A stretch of DNA of 64,000 nucleotides from Trileptium ribeirensis. Its lineage: Eukaryota > Nematoda > Enoplea > Enoplida > Thoracostomopsidae. The translations under genes were made by a program, and so were the position numbers. The notes under the pieces are model-generated. The model searched no databases, was not told the DNA's origin, and saw only the letters and a list, made by a program, of their open reading frames with translations. Shown here in pieces: positions 57,170-64,000 of this stretch. Where the stretch lies: positions 62,001 through 126,000 of the forward strand of contig JASANE010003495.1 in assembly GCA_030248225.1 (NCBI GenBank). The letters run 5' to 3'. Each line of letters starts with the position of its first letter. The stretch's first letter is position 1.

Positions 57170-58200
57170 AAAATTATCCGTTTCTTCAAGTTCCCAGGTT
57201 TCCCGTTTCCCAACATTTTTCACTGCTCAGGTTTGTCGAGTTTCCTGTTTTCCACATTTCCACCTTTTCTAAGATTCCCGTTCCCGAGTTTTTCGGGTTT
57301 CCAGTCTCCCACATTTTCCAGTTTCCTAACCTTCCTACAGCATGAGTTTCCCGTTACCTAATCGTTTCCAGTTTTCCAACAATTTCTGGTCTCCCAAGTT
57401 TCCTGTTTTCCAACCTTTTCCAGTTTCTCAAGATTTTCCTGTTTCCAACTTTTCTGTCTGGCAAAATTTCCAGTTTCCCGTTTACCAGATTTACCATGTT
57501 TCTCGTTTAAAACATTTTCCCATTTCTTGTTTCTCAGTGTCCCAAACCTTCGAATTCCTAAGTTTCCTGTTTCCCCACATTTTGGTATTTCCCGCGTTTA
57601 CCCACAGTTTGCTGAGTGTTCCACTCTTCATATTTTCGAGTTTCACATGTTTCCCCGGCCCCCTCATTTTCCAGTTTTCCAATATCTTTAATTCTATTAA
57701 ATATCATCCCGTCTCGGTTTCTCAGCATTTTCCCGCTTCGCAAGTTTCTACATTGTCCTGTTTCTCATGATTCTATAATAATTTTTAATTTCCCCAGTTT
57801 GATATTTTTCTCAACCTTTTCCAGTTTCTCAACGTTTTTCCACCTCCTGAGTTTTCCGTTGCTTAACCTCATTCCGTTTCCCAGGTTAACGTGTTCCTAA
57901 CATTTTGCATTTCCCGACTTTATCACTTACCGATGCTTTACGTTACCCCATGTTTTCCCATTTCTCGAGTTTCTCACATTCTGCAGTTCCCGACATACCG
58001 TATTTTCCAGTTTCCCAAATTTCCCTGGTTTCTCAGTCCCGCATTTTTAGTCTCCAATTATTGAATTTCCCGTTTTCCAACATTTTCCAGTTTCTTTAAT
58101 TTTTGTCGTTTGCCTTACATCTTTGCTATGTCTCTCGTGTTCCGAATCTTACCATTTCCCGTTTTCCAAGATTCCTTCCCCATCTTTCCAAAAATCCCAA
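57170..58200 (+). repeat. C/T-rich minisatellite, ~1 kb, strongly strand-asymmetric
   Basis: The plus strand is built from variants of CCAGTTTCCC, TTTTCCAACATTTTCC and CCCGTTTCC, with an irregular spacing of about 18-25 bp and few G residues. Because unit length varies and no stop is favoured, long frames occur on both strands (57342-57770 on plus, for example), rich in Phe, Ser and Pro. They are by-products of composition. The units are too diverged for a recent amplification. Confidence 0.88.
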
Positions 58201-60741
58201 ATTTTAAAAAATCAATGACCAGGGCTTAAAACAATGAACTAAAAAATATACAATTTTATGTGTGTCTATTAAGTCACACATCACATAAAACTTAATTTTC
58301 CTGCGGGAAGCTAGAAGCCCCTAAAGTTGACATGGGCCATATGCGCTATATACACAAATCTCGCTTGGTTGCGACGTTCCTTACGGATAGTCGTCCACCA
58401 ATAGCTCATAACCGGGGTTGGTGGTAGTTAGTGTAAGAGAATCGGAGTTAAGCAGCACGGGTTCAATCAGTCGCCACCTCAAAACATTGTTCAACATCTT
58501 GCGATGTATTCAAACAAGGAAATGGTTATATATGTCTTGTCATTAAAACAGCCAATCGGCTCGGGTAAGTTCATAGTAGTATTGCCCACATGTGGTGCAC
58601 GACTAACTCATCGTACATATATTATTGCAGTTGCACCGAAAATGCTAGCGCTTACTATATTTAGCATTGCTTTATTGTTAATAAAAATGCTTTACAGTAT
58701 ATATTCGAAGTCACAATGGCGAAATACTGGCATGGTTTACGGGTTGTAAGCGTCAGACCCGGGTGATCACTTCATATTAAATAGCATAACAGAAAAGTTC
58801 GCCGACCCACAGCGACGACTACGGTTCGTTCGATTGCCGTTGCACAGAAAATGTTTGCTTTTTATCTATATTTAGCACGTGTTTTATTCTTTAATAAAGA
58901 TCAAGCGTATGATGCTTCATTTAGGTACAGCATAATTAACCTTTTATGGCAAATTTTTAGAAAAATTTGATACTTTTAAACTATATTTAGGATTGCAACC
59001 ATTTAAGCATCATCAAAGTTTGTAGCAAAACCAAATTTTGAAAAATTCTTCTCTATAATATAATCTGTATTGTTCATTATTTTGGAAATTTATGTAAAAA
59101 TCAATAAAAACTTTTTAACATTTAACAATTTATAGCGAATGATGGCAGTTAAGGGCAATTGAATACCATTAGTAATCGCTTCACTAATTTATTCACTTAC
59201 GGTATCTGAAGCCATAGTTTACATTAGTAAATTGCGAACGCAACTGATTTGTAAACAAAGCTAGTTTGTATCTCGCAATATTATGCTTAAAGTATAATTG
59301 TATATAATATTGTTAAGCATTTTAGCTCTTCATTTAGTATCACCGTGCTACAAAATTAGTATAATGCTAAAAAGTAACATAAATTCCAAATTGTTGTACA
59401 CTTAGGAATGCTTACATTGCCAGATATTCAGAGCAGTTATGTATGCTAAAAATATTGCATAATGCTATTTACCATATATATACATTTTGAGTGTGAAAGA
59501 TGTGCCGTAACAATATGGCGCGCAGGTATGTAAACATTCCAGTCAATTAGAAACGTTTATGCGCCAGGCTTAATCTTTCTCTACTTATTTAAGTACCGTT
59601 AATAATATGCCGCGCGCCACATACATTTACCAGCATGGAATTCCACACCCTTTCCTGCCCACACACTGCCTGCGGGGCAGTAAATTTACCTCGCACCGTT
59701 TCCAACCCTACACAACCGTCTTAAATGTATATACATGCCGATGCATGGATTCAAAGGAGACTCCCGATCAAGGCGCGTCGAAATTTTCCAAAAAAAGGAC
59801 CATTGGCAAAAATGAGCTCGCGACGGGAGGGCATGGCGGTGGTGAACTGTTTTGTCACCACCCCTGAGACTTCAGAGCATGTATGGTATACACAATGTAG
59901 TGTTCCCATTCTACACGAGGAAGCGAACAACTCTGGAATGGCTTAGACAGTGCACACAGATTGTAGCCAAGCGGTCGAAGTTTCATAATCAAATAAATTC
60001 GTTCGATATAAACTGATTATTTTCTTACGCGGATCTACTAGAACAAGTAGGAGCGCTGTAAACAAGACGTTAATATACCTACAACTGCTTGCCGATCTAT
60101 ATTTGGGTATTTTTGCTACATTTGTCTTAAGTACTCGGACAGATATCCAAATTCTTAACCAGACAAATGGAGACTATACCTTCTGTGATGTTGGCTGTTT
60201 CCCTACAAAAATTTTTGTAAACACCTGTACATGATTGGTATCAATGTCTTTTGTAAACAAAAGCAAAATAAAATCTCTATCCATTCAACACAGTTGTTCT
60301 GTGAAATCCAATTCTCATATGAACGCGGATCCATAAAAAGTATCATTGTTGAAACAATTTTTCTGAAACACCACGATGAGTATACATATATACAGTAAAA
60401 CAGTAGCCATTAATCCAACTTTCAACAAAACGCATAAGGCCTTAGTTTTAATGATTGTACGATCCAATAATAAAACCAAAAGTGCATAGCAACTTTTGTT
60501 TTAAAATTCACAAACTATGTAAATATGCCACAATAATTAGGTAGATATATCCAACAATATATAACAAAAACAGAAACCCTGCTGAAATTTTTCGATAAAA
60601 GATTGCAAACTATTCTTTGTGGTGTGCTGATACGCAAAAATTATGTTCGCGAAGTTTATAAACAATAGGGGACTATAATACAAATAAGTACTATAATTTT
60701 TGTAGGTTCCTGCATGCAACTACGAGACCTTTTATAGGGTT
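58201..60741. other. Long non-coding stretch with two weak repeat signals
   Basis: The CCTAAAGTTGACATGGGCCA box at 58320-58339 also occurs near 31278. At about 58420-58475 a possible Pol III A box (TGGTAGTTAGTG) and B box (GGTTCAATC) are about 40 bp apart, which might be a degraded tRNA-derived SINE head, but no body or tail is clear. No gene is supported, including the 86-codon frame at 59607-59867. Confidence 0.4.
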
Positions 60742-60749
60742 CTTTTAAG

Positions 60750-61416
60750 TAGTGTTGAACAACGGCCGGTTTCGAAATCAAAAGGCCGGACGTAAAAGAT
60801 TTTCGAGCGGTCGACCGTCAACGCCTAACGGCTGAGCGACGGTAAATGGACGTCTGACTGTCAAGAAGCTTCTCTTACTACGATACAAATTTAAAATTTG
60901 CATATGCTTCTTCAGTATTTATCAAAAAACCGAAATGCATATGATTTCGCACAACGGTACTACAGCAAGTGTCGAATCCTACGCCAAGACATACTATAGC
61001 AAAACTGTATATATATACTATATTTAAGTGTTGAGCGACGGCTGGCTTTGAGATTTATCATTAGACATTGTGACGAATAATAAACATGCATGTTATAAGC
61101 TTAAATAGAACAGGATGTTATCAGAAAGTACAAAATCCTTGCATGTTGGTTATACGCGATTATAAATACACTCATCAAAAATTTCCACCAGTGTGGTTTA
61201 ATTCATTTAGTAGTAAACATATAGAACATGCACGGACGAGCGATGGCACATAACTGATTATCAACGGCTTTCGCGACTGCCCACAAAAATATAATATTGT
61301 TAACGGTCAGCTGACGGATTCGCGGCCGTTAAAAGTCGGAAAATTATTAGTGACCCGTCGTTGGCCGGGACAATCTTCGCTCGGCCCACAGCTTTCACCG
61401 ACGTTGCTCAACACTG
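60750..61416. mobile_element. hAT-like non-autonomous element, second family (667 bp)
   Basis: Left end TAGTGTTGAACAACG; right end, reverse-complemented, CAGTGTTGAGCAACG. These are inverted repeats of the CAGTGTTG type common in hAT elements. Flanks CTTTTAAG (60742-60749) and CTTTTGAG (61417-61424) are an 8-bp target duplication with one mutation. The interior has repeated CGGCCGG, ACGGCTG and GCGACGG boxes near both ends and no transposase. Confidence 0.85.
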
Positions 61417-61424
61417 CTTTTGAG

Positions 61425-62889
61425 AGGAACTCTAGAGTGGCATACTGTACACAATTATTATACACAAACGTATCTTTAACTTAATATATACCTACATGTG
61501 AGTTACTTATACTCTTGTTGATGCTAAAGAATAGCCTTAAGCATTGAAGCAACCAAAACGTTTTGCGTGCGCGAATTGGGTTAAATAAAGCCTTTTAATG
61601 TGCTAGTTGAAAGTTTTGCTCAAAATCTCAACAGATATTCCATATTATTACAACATTCGTTTACGTTTAACGACCAACCAGGTTTCGAATGGATCCTACT
61701 TTTAGTCAGTTTATTAGATATGGAACAAACCAAGCGTTGGCGTTCGGACGTAAATGCCAACGAAAACGGCAAAAATTATAGTTGTTGAGGTCAGGTTTCG
61801 AGTTGATTTCGTATGAACGCAGCTGAAGACGTTACTTCCATTACAAATAATTAGCCAGGAAACATATATACATATGGTATTTAATGTGCACGATATGTAC
61901 CTATACTCCTGGGCATAGCTAATGGCGGAAATAACAATTCATTATCCTAGGTTACAAATCATTATTAACTTAAAGCTTAATAAGTAAAAGAAACAACAAA
62001 ATTAACATTTTACAGATCACCTGGTTGCAACAAATAATTTAACGTACCGCTGTAATATTCGAGCGGATTACAGGTAGTCAAATGTCCTTAGATTCAGAGC
62101 TCGTCATCATACACAACTGAACTGCAACTATTTATGCGTGAATAAACTTAAGCTGACGCTTCCAACATCCTTTTTTAACACGACGCACAAAACGCTGTTA
62201 GAGAACGAAACAGTCATTGTAATAGTCAGCTCGAGATTCAAAAATTTCATTTCGCGAACGCGAGTCTCTGATTGCAAAACGGGCTAATTTCTGTTCGCTA
62301 ACACAATGCACCCATTTGTTCTTTTCCACAAGTTCCGTTTCACGGTGCATTAGGCGTTTGTTAGTTACGCTAACACATTCGTTTAATTGGTGACAATCCG
62401 TGTAGTTCGTAAAAATCACATGCCGTGCCTAAATTATAAAAAAGTAAACGAGTTGTATTTTCGTTCGATAACAAAATAAAAAAATTCAATTCAAAATGAC
62501 TAACGTTCCCTATAACCGGTTACTGAATGTTTCAGAACTAGTCGTTAATAGGCCAATATTTTGTTTCTTAACGTTTTGAATGTGATGCCCAAAACAGCAA
62601 TGCTATGTTCTTATGTTGACGGATGTTTGGTGCACATAACAAGCGATCGCCAATCGCTAATGGCGCAACGGGATGTAATTTAACACACCGTAAGTTTACT
62701 CATTCAGGGTGAAATTTGATACTCTTCACAAAACATAGCCTAAACAAATGTATATAAAATGTTTTGTGGCTTACAAAAGTATAAAAATAGTCAAATATCA
62801 TGCAACGCAAACAGGCTAGATTATATACGACTGCTGTTGTCAGAAATCGAGCTAAAGTCTAACAACTTATTTGATTCGTAATTATCAAT
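61425..62889. other. Stretch between the hAT element and the METAP1 exon
   Basis: No additional gene is recognised. The open frames (for example 61600-61788 on plus and 62198-62419 on minus) have no known domain. The part next to 62890 should include the 3' UTR of the methionine aminopeptidase gene, read on the minus strand. Confidence 0.4.
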
Positions 62890-63143
62890 TTATCCGTTAC
62901 ACGATTCGGGATTCCAATGGTCTAGAAACCAAGGCTGTCCGTTTTTCGCTTGTCGCTTGGTTAAAATTTCAACACCAGTTTCGGTAACAAGCAGCGTTTG
63001 CTCAAACTGTGCCGACCGCTTGCCATCTGCGGTCACTGCAGTCCACTCATCTTGCCACGATATATCCCGCCAAACGCCTTCATTGATCATCGGCTCGATT
63101 GTAAAACAATTGCCCGGTCGCATTACACCGATTGCTTTATTGT
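62890..63143 (-). CDS. METAP1: Methionine aminopeptidase type 1, last exon
   Basis: The exon begins after an acceptor (TTACAG on the minus strand) with two bases completing a codon, then [25 protein letters not shown], and later [20 protein letters not shown] with a stop at 62890. This is the conserved C-terminal end of type 1 methionine aminopeptidase, the cytosolic metalloenzyme that removes initiator Met co-translationally. The last two metal-binding Glu residues are present, in FTIEP and QFEQ. The rest of the enzyme, including the other metal ligands and the N-terminal zinc fingers, should lie on the minus strand beyond the window or further upstream; I see no other exon here. No disruption is visible, so the exon looks functional. 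Confidence 0.9.
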
Positions 63144-63841
63144 CTGTAATAGGTATGTGTAATAATCGCCAGAAATGACTCGCACATCGAAATAATGGCT
63201 CGCTGGAGATTCGAAAACTATTTATATTAATAATAAATTCTATTTTTAGAACAAATTTATTTCGGGCATGTCGCCAGTGAATGTCGAGGCAGCTACAGTC
63301 AGTTTTGGCGGGTAATGTAATGGGACGATTTACGAAGGAAGTTTTACGCGGCCAAAGAAAAGCAAGGCAGCGAATTCAAAATGAAGCCTTCCGATTGCAA
63401 AAAACCTAAATAGAGTTGGCTTACAAAAAGCATTCCACTTTAGCAAAGAGTGGTACAGTCAAAGTCATTTCATTAGCCGGATTTACTGGATCAAAGAGCT
63501 CGAAACGATCAAACTGACATGTCAAGCTATCGACATTCTACAATTTTATTAAGACGAATCAAGCATATTTTTAAATTTTGCATGTACGAAATCTTTAAAA
63601 ACTTTTCTTCGATAGTCTCGACTGTGCTGCGATCTTGCTTGCGGCATTAACATAGCTAAAATTATAACGGCTGACCTATACATTATTAGACAATAGACAT
63701 GGTATTCAAATATATTATTTATATCCAATAATAATTTTCATAATGTCCATGGATGTATTTGTAACCATGTAAAATTAGACCATCATCTTTATACGTTTAT
63801 AATTTGTTCATGTCATGCTAATACTGATATTGAGCCATACG
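63144..63841. other. Probable METAP1 intron or intergenic stretch
   Basis: A plus-strand frame near 63260-63310 has a [15 protein letters not shown] pattern, suggestive of half a zinc knuckle, but the preceding Cys pair is missing and a stop follows. I do not call it a gene. Since the METAP1 exon needs exons upstream on the minus strand, this stretch is likely to be its intron. Confidence 0.4.
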
Positions 63842-64000
63842 AACTTCGGCAAAAATTGCATTCCTTCAAAAGTCAAAAACCACACCGGAACAGGAATTCA
63901 GGTATACAAATTTTCCACATTTTTGCTTCATCTGTTGTGGAAAGATATGTGATATATACACAACGATCAAGTTCCAATACAGCCACACAAAAGAAACGAT
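63842..64000 (-). mobile_element. hAT-like non-autonomous element, copy F (inverted, eroded, cut by window end)
   Basis: Reverse-complemented, the segment follows the right part of copies A-E: GGTGTGGTTTTTGAC for GGTATGGTTTTTGCC, then the AATTTT and TTTTGCTTCATC stretch, and TTGTATTGGAACTTGATCG. It is much more diverged than the others, lacks a clean CAGGGAGTAACC terminus and runs off the window. It is the only copy in inverse orientation. Confidence 0.8.

Noticed and set aside
57342..57770. 142-codon open frame rich in Phe, Ser and Pro
   Set aside because: It lies wholly in the C/T-rich minisatellite, where frames stay open on both strands because of composition. No domain or codon bias.
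58420..58475. tRNA-derived SINE head
   Set aside because: A and B box-like sequences are present at a plausible spacing, but there is no body shared with the SINE at 46000-46211 and no A-rich tail, so the signal is too weak to call.
63255..63310. CCHC zinc-knuckle gene beside METAP1
   Set aside because: Only the second half of the motif (GHVASEC) is present, without the first Cys pair, and a stop follows within a few codons.

Overview
The window is nuclear DNA of a metazoan, almost certainly an invertebrate. It is AT-rich, has spliced genes with GT/AG introns, and holds very little host coding sequence among a dense graveyard of eukaryotic transposons. I see no bacterial operons, rRNA genes, CRISPR arrays or intact tRNA genes. 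The species cannot be named from the sequence alone. The two host genes I can defend are an F-box/leucine-rich-repeat gene (+, two coding exons, 46527-52140) and the last exon of a type 1 methionine aminopeptidase gene (-, 62890-63143).

Layout. 1-9 kb: non-autonomous hAT elements with (CCGGAA)n subterminal repeats and verified 8-bp target duplications. One of them sits inside a 4.3-kb RNase H-bearing non-LTR retrotransposon (-). 10.0-12.5 kb: a decayed spliced gene in which a PWWP-like exon is followed in phase by an acidic segment and a transposase-derived domain. 12.5-19.7 kb: a mosaic of hairpin-forming repeats in two opposite orientations, split by a 5'-truncated CR1-like element and two more hAT copies. 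21.5-23.9 kb: a frameshifted fragment of a Polinton/adintovirus-type element with a capsid-like gene and convergent ORFs. 25.5-25.8 kb: the C-terminal end of a piggyBac-type transposase. 29.8-30.8 kb: six near-identical 162-bp satellite units. 31.6-32.9 kb: a complete-length but dead Tc1/mariner element. 38.9-44.3 kb: a degraded L1/Tx1-type element (-). 45-46.2 kb: an RTE-like tail and a tRNA-derived SINE.

46.5-54.3 kb is the most interesting stretch. The F-box gene has a 4.1-kb intron full of repeats, including a 172-bp hairpin MITE. Immediately after its stop codon the last ~48 codons plus a short 3' UTR are repeated 12 more times at a ~181-bp period. A 1085-bp higher-order repeat is superimposed on this, so it looks like a satellite being born from the 3' end of a protein gene.

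55-64 kb: an RTE-like reverse transcriptase relic, a 1-kb C/T-rich minisatellite, a second hAT family element, the methionine aminopeptidase exon, and an eroded inverted copy of the first hAT family running off the end. Most elements are nested or eroded, so the window is best read as a layered record of insertion, internal deletion, gene conversion and tandem amplification around two host genes.
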